From NCBI RefSeq assembly GCF_001424405.1, contig NZ_LMPS01000004.1:120537-184536 (forward strand): a stretch of DNA of 64,000 nt, read 5' to 3'. The stretch's first letter is position 1, and every line of letters begins with the position of its first letter. The stretch is from Dyadobacter sp. Leaf189 (GTDB lineage: Bacteria; Bacteroidota; Bacteroidia; Cytophagales; Spirosomataceae). A program made the translations under genes and the position numbers. Below the pieces are notes generated by a model that saw only the letters and a list, made by a program, of their open reading frames with translations, did not search any database and was not told where the DNA came from. Positions 7,566-17,326 of this stretch are shown piece after piece.

Positions 7566-9950
7566 ATGAACAATCAAAACTTAAGTCTTGGAAATGATAA
7601 TTTTCAGGATGAGGAACCAGAATTCAATCTAAAAGAATATATTGTAAGGTATGTTAGATACTGGTATCTCTTTCCAATATTTCTCGCAATCGCGCTTACT
7701 GCGGCTTTCTTTTATCTTCAAATAACACAACCAATTTACAATACTAGGACTTCCATTCTCATAAAAGATGAGAACAAAGGTCTGAGTGGAAATCAAGGCG
7801 ATATCTTATCGGAGCTTAGCTCTCAGTTTGGGGGTAACAAGCTTGTTGAAAACGAGCTTGAAATTATCAAGTCTCAAACCCTGATGGAACAAGTAATCAA
7901 GGAGTTAAGTTTAGATGTGTCATATACAAGTAAAAATGGACTACGTACTATAAACCTGTACAAAGCCAGTCCAGTAGTGGTAAAACCAGAAGTTATCACA
8001 CCTTTCGGACTCAAAAAACCACTTGTTATACATATCGTAGATAGTACTCATTTCCGATTCAATGACGAGGAAAAACTATTTGAATTCAATCAACGATTCA
8101 ATAATGCGTGGGGCGCGTTTGTTGTGAGCAAAGGGATAGTGTCGGAATACGATGAGATTGATATTCATTTTATGGACACTAAATTGTTAGCAGAGGGAAT
8201 GCTAAATAGGCTATCCGTAACACAGCCTAATATAAAAAGTACGGTTCTTCAACTGGATTTCGAAGATACTAATGTTCAAAGATCCAAGGACGTATTGAAT
8301 AAATTACTTGATGTATATGTACAATCTTCTTTGAGTGACAAAAATAGTGAGGCAAGCAACACACTTAAATTTATTGAAAACAGGCTTGGTCTTATTACCG
8401 GAGAACTTGGCGACGTCGAAAAGGATGTTGAATCCTATAAGACCGAAAAAGGTATTACTGATATTAGCGCTGAATCTCAACTGTTTTTAGAAAACATCAA
8501 AGAGAATGATAGTAAACTTAATGAGGTTAATACTAAGATAAGCATCCTTGAGAGTGTTGATAATTATATACAAAATTCTGGTGAAGGAGCCGTAGCTCCC
8601 GCAACGTACATGATTGACGACCCTGTTCTTGTATCATTACTGACTCGCTTTAACGAACTAGAATTACAACGTGAAAGATATGCCAGAACGACTTCCCCAA
8701 ATAACCCGCTCCTTCAAACAATAAATACACAATTAGAAGGGACTAGACAATCAATACGTGAAAATGTTCAAAATTTGAAGCGCGGAATGGCCGTTACGAA
8801 GAGAAACCTTGAAGGAATCAATTCGCGTTTCTCAGCCGGTCTTCGCAGCATACCAAAAAAAGAGCGCGAGTTTGTTGGCATTAAACGACAACAATCTATT
8901 AAAGAAGAGTTATACCTATACCTTTTGCAGAAAAGGGAAGAAACTGCGTTAGCGTATGCTTCTACTGTTACCGATAGTAGACTTATAGACGCTCCTATTT
9001 CAACGTTTAATCCAATCCGTCCAAAAAAATCTTTGATTTGGCTCGGAGCTGGTATAGCGGGTATTATTCTTCCCATATTTCTTATTAACATACTATTCAT
9101 GTTGAACAACACCGTTCAACGTAGGGAGGAAATTGAGCGAATTGCTCACACTTCAATATTAGGTGAAATCGGATTGATGAAGAGTGTAGTAAACGGCGTT
9201 TCCGGGGAAGATTCCATTATCAAAATGACTAGCAGGAGTGCTGTCGCCGAGCAGTTTCGTGCGTTGAGGACAAACCTACAATATTTAGGAGATGGTAATT
9301 GTCGAGTTATAATGCTCACATCGTCTATTGGCGGAGAGGGAAAAAGTTTTATCAGTATAAATCTTGCCGCAAGTTTAGCTTATTCCGACAAACGGGTGCT
9401 GCTAATAGGGCTGGATTTAAGAAAACCCACATTGCACGAAAGACTTGGAATTTCGAATAAAACCGGGGCCTCTAATTCTCTCATCGGACAAGGTGGCAGC
9501 GAAGACTTTATACAATCCACTGGTGTACATCCGAAGTTTAACGTCCTTACCAGTGGCCCGATTCCCCCAAACCCATCTGAGCTTTTAAGCAATGGCAAAC
9601 TACCTATCTTATTGAACGAGTTAAGAGAAAAATACGATTATATTCTTATTGATTCGCCGCCATTCGGCCTCGTGACCGACTCGTCGCTTATTGCGGAGCA
9701 TGTGGATGCGACTTTATATATCGTCAGATTCAATTATACAATTCTGGACCATCTGAAACGCATCGGTGATTTGCAGCGGGCAAAACGATTTGCAAATCTT
9801 TCCATTATCTTCAACGGTGTAAACTATGGCGCAGGTTACGGTTATGGGTACGGCTATGGAGGCTATGGGTACGGGTATTACTCAGAAGAATCCGCGAACT
9901 CAAGCCAAAATCTTGGCGCCCGTTTGAAGAAGATGGTCAGCAAAAGCTAA
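7566..9950 (+). CDS. wzc: Wzc-like polysaccharide co-polymerase with tyrosine kinase domain
   Basis: A 794-residue inner-membrane protein. A first membrane segment lies near residues 35-52, a long Wzz-type periplasmic coiled-coil region follows, and a second membrane segment lies near 487-510. The cytoplasmic BY-kinase domain has Walker A (GGEGKS, about 589-594), Walker A-prime (LLIGLDLRKP, about 612) and Walker B (ILIDSPP, about 691). In Walker A-prime the first Asp seen in many homologues is Gly here. The C-terminus has a run of alternating Gly and Tyr at about 756-773, the expected autophosphorylation cluster. It should control chain length and couple Wzy polymerisation to Wza export, opposed by the CpsB-type phosphatase. 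Confidence 0.93.
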   Translation: MNNQNLSLGNDNFQDEEPEFNLKEYIVRYVRYWYLFPIFLAIALTAAFFYLQITQPIYNTRTSILIKDENKGLSGNQGDILSELSSQFGGNKLVENELEIIKSQTLMEQVIKELSLDVSYTSKNGLRTINLYKASPVVVKPEVITPFGLKKPLVIHIVDSTHFRFNDEEKLFEFNQRFNNAWGAFVVSKGIVSEYDEIDIHFMDTKLLAEGMLNRLSVTQPNIKSTVLQLDFEDTNVQRSKDVLNKLLDVYVQSSLSDKNSEASNTLKFIENRLGLITGELGDVEKDVESYKTEKGITDISAESQLFLENIKENDSKLNEVNTKISILESVDNYIQNSGEGAVAPATYMIDDPVLVSLLTRFNELELQRERYARTTSPNNPLLQTINTQLEGTRQSIRENVQNLKRGMAVTKRNLEGINSRFSAGLRSIPKKEREFVGIKRQQSIKEELYLYLLQKREETALAYASTVTDSRLIDAPISTFNPIRPKKSLIWLGAGIAGIILPIFLINILFMLNNTVQRREEIERIAHTSILGEIGLMKSVVNGVSGEDSIIKMTSRSAVAEQFRALRTNLQYLGDGNCRVIMLTSSIGGEGKSFISINLAASLAYSDKRVLLIGLDLRKPTLHERLGISNKTGASNSLIGQGGSEDFIQSTGVHPKFNVLTSGPIPPNPSELLSNGKLPILLNELREKYDYILIDSPPFGLVTDSSLIAEHVDATLYIVRFNYTILDHLKRIGDLQRAKRFANLSIIFNGVNYGAGYGYGYGYGGYGYGYYSEESANSSQNLGARLKKMVSKS

Positions 9951-10401
9951 TTCTACCCCACTGTGCTGCTATCTGCTTACGCTGGAAGATAGTAGCACAG
10001 TTAATAAGCCTTAACATGGCACGGGTGACCTGATTCGCTCATGAGCTAACAATTGTGTCTAATTGCTTTTTATGTTATTTTAGCGCAGCAGAACGCACAC
10101 TTTGAAAGGAATTATCGAATTTGAACATAACTCAACGTTACCTTGAAAAATCCACTCACCAAACGGAAAAGGTCCAGCTCGGCGGACAGAACTTCCGACC
10201 CTTGTCTCCAGTTGATGCTTGTGCATCATTTCTAAAAATACCAGCGGTTTATCACTGATATTACCGTCAACTGTTGGCTCAACTAATTCAAATTGATCTA
10301 AGGCACAGGCTTCATTGTCAAAATGGATCTGTAATTCATTGCTATGTCTCTTATCGTGGCAATTGATCAAGGATATCTACCTTTTATAAGAACTCTCTAC
10401 A
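9951..10401. other. Intergenic region between wzc-like and manC-like genes
   Basis: This 451-base gap holds the stem-loop at 9960-10001. On the minus strand it also has a 96-codon open frame (10370-10080) that begins with TTG and includes HKHQLETRVGSSVRRAGPFP. I do not recognise this peptide and no start or ribosome-binding support was found. It may be a remnant or chance frame. Confidence 0.45.
9960..10001. promoter_or_regulatory. Long stem-loop after the wzc-like gene
   Basis: Two 15-base arms (ACTGTGCTGCTATCT and AGATAGTAGCACAGT) pair with a single mismatch around a 12-base loop, 10 bases after the wzc-like stop. No T-tract follows on the plus strand, so it is not a standard intrinsic terminator. 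It could be a processing or attenuation structure separating export genes from sugar-nucleotide genes. Confidence 0.5.
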
Positions 10402-11406
10402 ATGGGCAAATTATTACATGTTATACTTTCAGGTGGAGTCGGAAGCAGACTCTGGCCCGTTTCGCGACGATCTATGCCGAAGCAATACATCCCAATGTTC
10501 GGCGGGAAATCGCTTTTTCAGCTAACCGCTGAAAGAAACAGGGATATCGCTGATACGATACTGGTAATAGGAAATAGGGAAAACTATTTTCTATCCAAAA
10601 CTGACTTGCTTCGTGCGGAAATATTTCAATATGATGAAATTATTGAGTCAGTACCTCGCAATACAGCTGCCGCAGTTGCTTTTGCCGCGTTCCATGCCGA
10701 TCCCGAGGACATACTTTTAGTTACCCCTTCGGATCATATTATAACAAAGCCGGAGCTATATCTTGCTTGTGTAAAGGAAGCAAGGAGTTTGGCTGAACAG
10801 GGCTATTTAGTGACTTTCGGGATCGCTCCTACAAAACCAGAGACAGGGTTTGGTTATATCGAATTTTCCGGAAATGACGTACTCTCATTCAGGGAAAAGC
10901 CTGATATTGAAACGGCTGAGTCTTTTATAAACAGCGGCTCGTTTTTGTGGAATAGCGGAATGTTCTGTTTTAGAGCAGATGCCTTTTTAGCAGACCTTAA
11001 ATTGTTTGAGCCGAAGATTTTTAGCGCATCAGAAAAGGCATATATCAGTCGGACTGACGGCTTTATTCCTGAATTAGAGACCTTGGAGATTCCGTCACAG
11101 AGTATCGATTATGCGGTCATGGAACGTTCACAAAAAATGAAAGTTGTCAAAGCTGACTTTGGTTGGTCTGACCTGGGATCTTTTGAATCAATTTGGGAGC
11201 ATTGGGACCTGCAAGGCGAAACGCATCGTTTTAAGAACAACAACTGCGTTATAGGGTCCGAAAAACACGTCGAATTTCTGGGTGTTAGCAACTTGGTATT
11301 AGTCGAAACGAACGATGCAATTTTAATTCTTGACAAGAGCCGATCTCAGGATGTAAAAACAATCTTTGAAAGACTTGAACGAGATAGACCTGAACTTGTA
11401 AAATAG
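10402..11406 (+). CDS. manC: Mannose-1-phosphate guanylyltransferase
   Basis: A 334-residue nucleotidyltransferase with the signature GGVGSRLWPVSRRSMPKQ near residues 11-28, FGYIEF, FREKPD, LWNSGMFCF and DYAVMERS. It converts mannose-1-phosphate and GTP to GDP-mannose. At this length it lacks the C-terminal phosphomannose isomerase domain of the bifunctional enzymes (about 470 residues). It supplies GDP-mannose directly and as substrate for the dehydratase encoded next. Confidence 0.92.
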   Translation: MGKLLHVILSGGVGSRLWPVSRRSMPKQYIPMFGGKSLFQLTAERNRDIADTILVIGNRENYFLSKTDLLRAEIFQYDEIIESVPRNTAAAVAFAAFHADPEDILLVTPSDHIITKPELYLACVKEARSLAEQGYLVTFGIAPTKPETGFGYIEFSGNDVLSFREKPDIETAESFINSGSFLWNSGMFCFRADAFLADLKLFEPKIFSASEKAYISRTDGFIPELETLEIPSQSIDYAVMERSQKMKVVKADFGWSDLGSFESIWEHWDLQGETHRFKNNNCVIGSEKHVEFLGVSNLVLVETNDAILILDKSRSQDVKTIFERLERDRPELVK

Positions 11407-11581
11407 TTAGTGAGAACATTAAAGTGATAATTGCTTACAAAGTGCGAATCTTTGACCAATAAGCAGCAAGTTAGCTTCTCCGGTTCTGACAATCCAATAG
11501 CCGGCGCTCACAATGAATACCTTCCTTTTAAGATGGTATCTATTATAAAATTTTTAACACATAACCAAAACGGAATTAATC

Positions 11582-12724
11582 ATGCAAAAGACAGCATTAA
11601 TTACAGGTGTAACCGGACAAGATGGTGCTTATCTCAGTGAACTTCTCTTAAGTAAAGGCTATATAGTACATGGTGTTAAAAGAAGAAGTTCTCTCTTCAA
11701 TACAGACCGCATCGACCACCTGTATCAAGATCCACACAGTGATGATCCGAAGTTCATACTTCACTATGGCGATTTGACTGATTCAATGAATTTAACGAGA
11801 ATCATCCAGGAAACTCAGCCAGATGAGATCTATAATCTCGCTGCAATGAGTCATGTGAAAGTAAGTTTTGATGAACCTGAATACACGGCAAACGCCGATG
11901 GCATTGGCACATTAAGAATCTTGGAAGCCGTACGATTGCTGGGTCTGACAAAAAAAACGAAAATATATCAAGCGTCCACTTCAGAATTGTACGGATTGGT
12001 ACAGGCGGTCCCGCAGTCTGAAACAACTCCATTCTATCCGCGGTCCCCATATGCCGTAGCAAAACTATATGCTTACTGGATAACAGTTAATTACCGTGAA
12101 GCTTATGATATGTTTGCATGCAATGGTATTCTTTTCAACCACGAATCTCCTTTGCGCGGCGAAACCTTTGTTACAAGGAAGATAACTAGGGCTGCCGCGA
12201 AAATTGCGTTAGGCCTTCAGGATTGCCTATACATGGGAAATATCGACGCACAGAGGGATTGGGGGCATGCTAAAGATTATGTAGAAGCCATGTATCTAAT
12301 TCTTCAACAAGAAAAACCCGAGGACTTTGTCATCGCAACAGGTATCACAACAAGAGTTAGAGATTTCATCCGTGAGACTTTTGCATTCCTCGGTATCACC
12401 ATTGACTTCAGAGGTGAAGCAGAAAATGAAGAAGGCACAATCGCCGCGGTTGATCAATCAAGGATTGCTGAACTAGGGATAGAACAAGGCGCACATTTAA
12501 CCCCAGGTGCGGTAGTATTGCGCATTGATCCAAGGTATTATCGACCAACGGAGGTTGAGCTTCTAATTGGTGATCCGACTAAATCGAAAACTCAACTTGG
12601 TTGGGAGCCCAAATACACACTTGAAACGCTTATAGCAGATATGATTACATCTGATCTGACTCTCTTTCAAAAAGACCAGCTACTTTTGAAAAAAGGTTTT
12701 GGAGTGCTTAACTATTTTGAATAA
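11582..12724 (+). CDS. gmd: GDP-mannose 4,6-dehydratase
   Basis: A 380-residue extended short-chain dehydrogenase. The Rossmann motif GVTGQDG is at residues 9-15, the NADP-binding loop has GVKRRSS, the catalytic region STSELYG at about 132-138, and Tyr157/Lys161 form YxxxK. Other family marks are [12 protein letters not shown] and [18 protein letters not shown]. It converts GDP-D-mannose to GDP-4-keto-6-deoxy-D-mannose, a precursor of GDP-L-fucose, GDP-D-rhamnose and GDP-perosamine. No GDP-fucose synthase or other clear second enzyme is encoded in this locus. A 175-base gap separates it from manC. Confidence 0.95.
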   Translation: MQKTALITGVTGQDGAYLSELLLSKGYIVHGVKRRSSLFNTDRIDHLYQDPHSDDPKFILHYGDLTDSMNLTRIIQETQPDEIYNLAAMSHVKVSFDEPEYTANADGIGTLRILEAVRLLGLTKKTKIYQASTSELYGLVQAVPQSETTPFYPRSPYAVAKLYAYWITVNYREAYDMFACNGILFNHESPLRGETFVTRKITRAAAKIALGLQDCLYMGNIDAQRDWGHAKDYVEAMYLILQQEKPEDFVIATGITTRVRDFIRETFAFLGITIDFRGEAENEEGTIAAVDQSRIAELGIEQGAHLTPGAVVLRIDPRYYRPTEVELLIGDPTKSKTQLGWEPKYTLETLIADMITSDLTLFQKDQLLLKKGFGVLNYFE

Positions 12725-12766
12725 GTCGTCTCAGAATACAATCATGTAAGACTAGCCGGTGAATAA

Positions 12767-14281
12767 ATGGATAACAAAGTTGCCTTTAAACGAAATATAA
12801 CTTCTAACATCTTGTTATTTGTACTGAACGGAGTGATGAGCTTCTGGCTCCCTCCGTTCCTTATAAGCCGGCTGGGTATTGACGCATTTGGAATGATTCC
12901 TTTATCTACAGCATTAATTAGCTATGCTGGCCTGATAACAATTGCAGTTAACGGTTCTCTTTCAAGATTCTTGTCTCTCGACCTTGCAAACGACAATCAC
13001 AAACAAGCGAATATCACCTTCAACACCGCATTCGTAAGCCTACTCGCTCTTGTTGCAATTTTAGTACCATTACTCGGAATTTTTTCGTTTAACGTTGCTT
13101 CCTTTTTATCAATTCCAACTCATATCGTACAAGAAGGAATTGTTTTGTTCATTTGCACAAGTATAGCGTTTCTAGTTTCTACATTTACCTCTTTGTTTAA
13201 CACGTCGGCATATCTGGCTAACAGACTTGACCTAGTAAACCGTGTCACTGTTATAAACACATTTATTAGAGTTGGCCTGATCCTCATCATCTTCTTATTT
13301 GTCAAAGTTTCGCTAGGGCTATACGGAATTTCCATGGTTATTGCCAGTTTGTTAGCAGGAATATATAGCTACATCCTGTTTGCAAAATACACGCCCTATT
13401 TGTCTCTGAATACAAAGCTCTTCGACAAAAGCATTCTCCAAAATCTTTTGTCCATGGGTGGATGGTTGGTGGTAATTCAGTTAGGAAATATTTTGTTTTT
13501 ACAAATTGATTTGCTCCTAATTAATACGATGATCGGTAGTGCCGAAGCAGGCAAATATGGCGCATTACTTCAATGGAGTAACATGATCAGGACTCTTTCA
13601 ATTACACTCTCTGGCGCATTGGGTCCTTTAATTTTGAAGTTGTACTCGATGAATAAGATTGAGGAGCTAATTAAACTGTCAAAATTATCTACAAAAATAT
13701 TGTCACTTTCAATAGCTGTAATTGTATCTGTTTTATGTTTGGTTTCAACTCAGTTTTTGACTCTTTGGATTGGCCCATCGTTTTCGCAGTATGGAGAACT
13801 ATTTAATCTGATGCTTATATCTTTACCTATAAACCTAGGGATTCTTCCATTATTCTCCATCAATCGAGCTTATAACAAATTGAGGATTCCCGGACTATTT
13901 ACTTGTTTTATGGGGTTAGTAAATCTCATTCTTGCTTATTGTCTAGTCAGATTTACTGATATGGGACTTTATGGTATAGTCATTGCAAGCATAGTTGTGC
14001 TAACGGTTAAGAATTTTATTTTCATTCCAATATATGTGGCCAAGCAGATGAAAATCAATATTGGCACATTCTACGCATCATCGATTCCCTCAATATTGTC
14101 AATGTTGGCAATTCTCTTAATTGGGAAATTCTATCTATCCTACTTTACAATTCAAGACTGGCCAGGATTAATGAGCCATAGTGCAATTTTGCTCACTGTT
14201 GGGGCAATGATATCCTTTGTTCTCTTAAAAGGAACAGAAAAGAAGTTAATTTTAGACATCGTCGCCAAAAAATCTGTTTAG
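12767..14281 (+). CDS. wzx: Wzx-like polysaccharide repeat-unit flippase
   Basis: A 504-residue, strongly hydrophobic protein with roughly 12-14 predicted membrane helices and the family-typical start NITSNILLFVLNGVMSFWLPPFLISRLG. Such MATE-like/PST proteins flip undecaprenyl-pyrophosphate-linked oligosaccharides across the inner membrane. Its place between the dehydratase and the transferases, with a Wzy-like protein further on, supports a Wzx/Wzy-dependent pathway. Substrate cannot be read from sequence. Confidence 0.85.
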   Translation: MDNKVAFKRNITSNILLFVLNGVMSFWLPPFLISRLGIDAFGMIPLSTALISYAGLITIAVNGSLSRFLSLDLANDNHKQANITFNTAFVSLLALVAILVPLLGIFSFNVASFLSIPTHIVQEGIVLFICTSIAFLVSTFTSLFNTSAYLANRLDLVNRVTVINTFIRVGLILIIFLFVKVSLGLYGISMVIASLLAGIYSYILFAKYTPYLSLNTKLFDKSILQNLLSMGGWLVVIQLGNILFLQIDLLLINTMIGSAEAGKYGALLQWSNMIRTLSITLSGALGPLILKLYSMNKIEELIKLSKLSTKILSLSIAVIVSVLCLVSTQFLTLWIGPSFSQYGELFNLMLISLPINLGILPLFSINRAYNKLRIPGLFTCFMGLVNLILAYCLVRFTDMGLYGIVIASIVVLTVKNFIFIPIYVAKQMKINIGTFYASSIPSILSMLAILLIGKFYLSYFTIQDWPGLMSHSAILLTVGAMISFVLLKGTEKKLILDIVAKKSV

Positions 14282-14291
14282 CTACATCATA

Positions 14292-15410
14292 ATGAGATAT
14301 TTATTCATTAATCCGAGAACCCAATATGAAAATACCGGAGACCTGCTGATTAATAAAGCATTAATTGATCAGCTTTCAAGGTACTGTAAAGTTATTGTGG
14401 ATGATCGCGATAAGCCGGAATGGTTTTCTAAGGAGTTGAAATCAAATAACTCTGAGATGTTATCAAAAATTTCCGATCGGACGCTAGTTGCTACCCTGAT
14501 TGGGAGATTAATTTCAAATAGGCTGAAGGGAGATCAAGACAAATATTATCTTGCCTTTGTTCCAGGTGATATTTCTCGAACGGGAAGGAAAATGGCAATG
14601 CAAACACTCAAAGGTATCGCCCTTCTTGTCATTCTGCGATGCCTAGGTTGCAAAATCGTCCGGTTTGGTATATCTGTTGGAAACTTCGATACTCAAAATC
14701 AGTTTTGGTCATCCGTTGAATCGCGATTTTACAGTTTTTTAGGAATTCGGGATACCGAATCTCTCGCAAAGGCTAGAGAATTTGGCTTTCACAATACAAA
14801 ATACTTTCCTGATCTAGCATGGGTTAGTAATCATAAACCTATCAAATCAGACTTACCTTCTAAGAATTATATTGTATTAAGCTTCAGGTCAAATGCTTAT
14901 GGTATTAAACATGATTCGCAATACTTTTTGAAAATTGCAAACAGGCTGAAAGCCATCTTATCTTCCTCGGATTTTACGCACTGCAAAATTGTTCTTTGCT
15001 ACCAGGTATCTTACGACAGAGAGGCATGTCTTGAGCTATGTGAGAAGCTCAACGAATTCGAAATAGAATTCATAGATAAAAAACTACTCCTCAAGGAGTC
15101 AGTAGAGTTGTACTCTAATGCAGAGTTTATAGTTAGCAATAGATTACACGTGCTCTTACTGGGGATGTTATCGGATGTTCTAGTTTTCCCCCTCATCATT
15201 CCAAAGGACAATAAAAAAATAGTGTCTATTCTGAAAGACAACAAACTTGATCATACCATCTTGAATATGGACGATAGTGCGCTGCTAAACCTGGAAACCA
15301 TGAATGAGATAGTAAAGAGGAGAGATGTTGAGCTAAAAAGAATTCAGGCAACCATTAAGTTGAATAAGGAAAACACTGATTCAATACTTACTAGTATCTT
15401 TCTTTCTTAA
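14292..15410 (+). CDS. Polysaccharide pyruvyl transferase family protein
   Basis: A 372-residue protein of the CsaB/WcaK/AmsJ type fold. It starts with YLFINPRTQYENTGDLLINKALI, the usual N-terminal motif with a conserved NTGD region, and has FVPGDISR, FGISVGNFD, RDTESLAKAREFG and near the end SNRLHVLLLGML, the RxHxxxxG motif. These enzymes add ketal-linked pyruvate from phosphoenolpyruvate to sugars, although some members have other roles. It starts 10 bases after wzx. If active it would make the polymer acidic. Confidence 0.82.
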   Translation: MRYLFINPRTQYENTGDLLINKALIDQLSRYCKVIVDDRDKPEWFSKELKSNNSEMLSKISDRTLVATLIGRLISNRLKGDQDKYYLAFVPGDISRTGRKMAMQTLKGIALLVILRCLGCKIVRFGISVGNFDTQNQFWSSVESRFYSFLGIRDTESLAKAREFGFHNTKYFPDLAWVSNHKPIKSDLPSKNYIVLSFRSNAYGIKHDSQYFLKIANRLKAILSSSDFTHCKIVLCYQVSYDREACLELCEKLNEFEIEFIDKKLLLKESVELYSNAEFIVSNRLHVLLLGMLSDVLVFPLIIPKDNKKIVSILKDNKLDHTILNMDDSALLNLETMNEIVKRRDVELKRIQATIKLNKENTDSILTSIFLS

Positions 15411-15424
15411 CTGGGACTTATAAA

Positions 15425-16585
15425 ATGGATGGAACTACTCCTGCTATTGTTGTCGTCGGGTATAACCGTCCCGAAGCACTTCGTAGACTTCTCAAGTCAC
15501 TAGCGCTTTCGGACTTTAATAGCCAAGATATCACTCTACATATTTCCATAGATAGGAGTGGAAACGAGGAGGTGTATGAAACTGCTCAAAATTTTAACTG
15601 GCCATATGGTCCGAAGGTTGTTGATATTTCCGAAGTCCGGTTAGGTCTTAAAAATCACATTCTAAAATGTGGGAATCTGACGACAATTTACGGTTCCGTC
15701 ATAATTTTGGAAGACGATCTTTATGTTTCCCGAAACTTCTATGCATATACCCAGCAAACTCTTAAAGCGTTTGGAGAGGATGAGCGTATCAGTGGCATCT
15801 CGTTATATAGTCATAAGTGGAATGTTATCAAAAATAGGCCTTTCGTGCCTGAGTATAATAGTTGCGACGTATTCTTAATGCAGTTTGCTCAGTCATGGGG
15901 TCAATGCTGGAACTATTCCATGTGGCAGGCATTTACATCCTGGTATAACAGTTCTCCCTCGGATGAGTATCGAAGAACAAATATTCACACCAAAATTAAG
16001 AATTGGTCAGAATCTTCATGGTTGAAGCACTTCATGGCATATACAGTAGCCACAAACAAATATTTTGTATACCCCTATCATTCCCTTACAACAAATTTTA
16101 ACGACGCAGGAACTCACACCAAGACTCTTAATACCGGAAACCAAGTCCCGCTAGCATCCGGAACTCGTAAATATTTGATACCTTCATTTGAGAATTGTGT
16201 CAAATATGACTCATTCTTTGAAAGAGTCGGGCTTAGCGAGCATTTGGGTTTGGACGAGAAAATGTTAGCAGTGGATCTTTATGCTTCAAAGGACATCAGT
16301 GAAAGCGTCCAATATTTATTATCTCCGAAACCCATGCCATATCTCGTAAAAGCGCATTATGGCCTTAAATTACGACCACATGAATTGAATGTAATACATG
16401 AGGTTCAAGGGGATGACATTTTACTGTACGACTTATCTGTTCCTGCACCACAGCCCCGTTCAACTTCCTTTGAAACATTTGGACTAATATATGATCTGAA
16501 ATCAATTACAATAAAGGAACTCATCAGTGTTACTGCTTTCAAGATTATAAAGAAAATAAAATTTCTAGACAAATTACTAAACTAA
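15425..16585 (+). CDS. GT-A fold glycosyltransferase
   Basis: A 386-residue soluble protein. The N-terminus AIVVVGYNRPEALRRLLKSL is the nucleotide-binding start of GT2-like enzymes, and VIILEDDLYVS carries the metal-binding acidic motif. The pattern RLGLKNHI followed by ILEDDL resembles GNT-I/GT13-like relatives found in bacterial polysaccharide clusters. It lies between the pyruvyl transferase and an acetyltransferase, with 14 bases to the gene before and 1 base to the gene after. Donor and linkage cannot be inferred. Confidence 0.82.
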   Translation: MDGTTPAIVVVGYNRPEALRRLLKSLALSDFNSQDITLHISIDRSGNEEVYETAQNFNWPYGPKVVDISEVRLGLKNHILKCGNLTTIYGSVIILEDDLYVSRNFYAYTQQTLKAFGEDERISGISLYSHKWNVIKNRPFVPEYNSCDVFLMQFAQSWGQCWNYSMWQAFTSWYNSSPSDEYRRTNIHTKIKNWSESSWLKHFMAYTVATNKYFVYPYHSLTTNFNDAGTHTKTLNTGNQVPLASGTRKYLIPSFENCVKYDSFFERVGLSEHLGLDEKMLAVDLYASKDISESVQYLLSPKPMPYLVKAHYGLKLRPHELNVIHEVQGDDILLYDLSVPAPQPRSTSFETFGLIYDLKSITIKELISVTAFKIIKKIKFLDKLLN

Positions 16586-16586
16586 T

Positions 16587-17291
16587 ATGCTCAGAGCAAT
16601 TGCTAAATATACTTTGAATGAGATCTACAAGTTTAGATTTAGGAACAGAAATGTGCGATTTCTTTCAGGCGTATCGATCAATAAATGTGACTTTGAAGGC
16701 CACAACTCTGTTGCGCATAATTCTGTTCTTATGAACTGCCACATAGGCACAGGAAGTTACATAGGCGAAAATGTACGATTCTCCCATCTTAAGATTGGGC
16801 GATTCTGCTCACTCGGGTCACGGATATACAATACAAGCGGTAGGCACCCGACCACAAAGTTTGTCTCGACACACCCTAGTTTCTTTAGCTCAAAAAGACA
16901 GGCCGGTTTTACTTTTCGATCGGAATCTATCTTTCCTGAACACGGTCTTACAACTGATGGTTACTATGCAGAGATCGGCAATGACGTCTGGATTGGCGAT
17001 GACGTGACCATTCTGGACGGACTAACTATCGGTAATGGTGCAATCATCGGGGCGGGATCTTTGGTTACAAAAAATATCGAACCATATGCAATTTACGCGG
17101 GAGTACCTGCAAAAAAAATTCGATCTAGGTTTAACGATAATGACATACAGTTTCTAATCGACAGCGCTTGGTGGGATAAACCCTTTGAATGGATCAAAGA
17201 AAATGCGGAATCTTTTGACGAAATAGAGAAGTTTAGAGATTTGATATCAAAATCTCATTCGGCTAAGAACAGCAAATCACAATTATTTTAA
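16587..17291 (+). CDS. CatB-type hexapeptide-repeat acetyltransferase
   Basis: A 234-residue left-handed beta-helix protein. Hexapeptide repeats are visible in HIGTGSYIGENVRFSHLKIG and again in IGNDVWIGDDVTILDGLTIG, followed by GAIIGAGSLVTKNIEPYAIY and GVPAKKI, the standard C-terminal signature. Members transfer acetyl from acetyl-CoA to a sugar or related acceptor. With the WcaF-like gene it is one of two acetyltransferases in the locus, so the polymer is probably O-acetylated. Confidence 0.85.
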   Translation: MLRAIAKYTLNEIYKFRFRNRNVRFLSGVSINKCDFEGHNSVAHNSVLMNCHIGTGSYIGENVRFSHLKIGRFCSLGSRIYNTSGRHPTTKFVSTHPSFFSSKRQAGFTFRSESIFPEHGLTTDGYYAEIGNDVWIGDDVTILDGLTIGNGAIIGAGSLVTKNIEPYAIYAGVPAKKIRSRFNDNDIQFLIDSAWWDKPFEWIKENAESFDEIEKFRDLISKSHSAKNSKSQLF

Positions 17292-17326
17292 AGCGAGCTC
17301 CTAATAGTTCGTTAACTGTCACTGAT

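Noticed and set aside
10080..10370. 96-codon minus-strand frame between wzc and manC
   Set aside because: Starts with TTG, no family recognised and no promoter; mentioned under the intergenic entry only.
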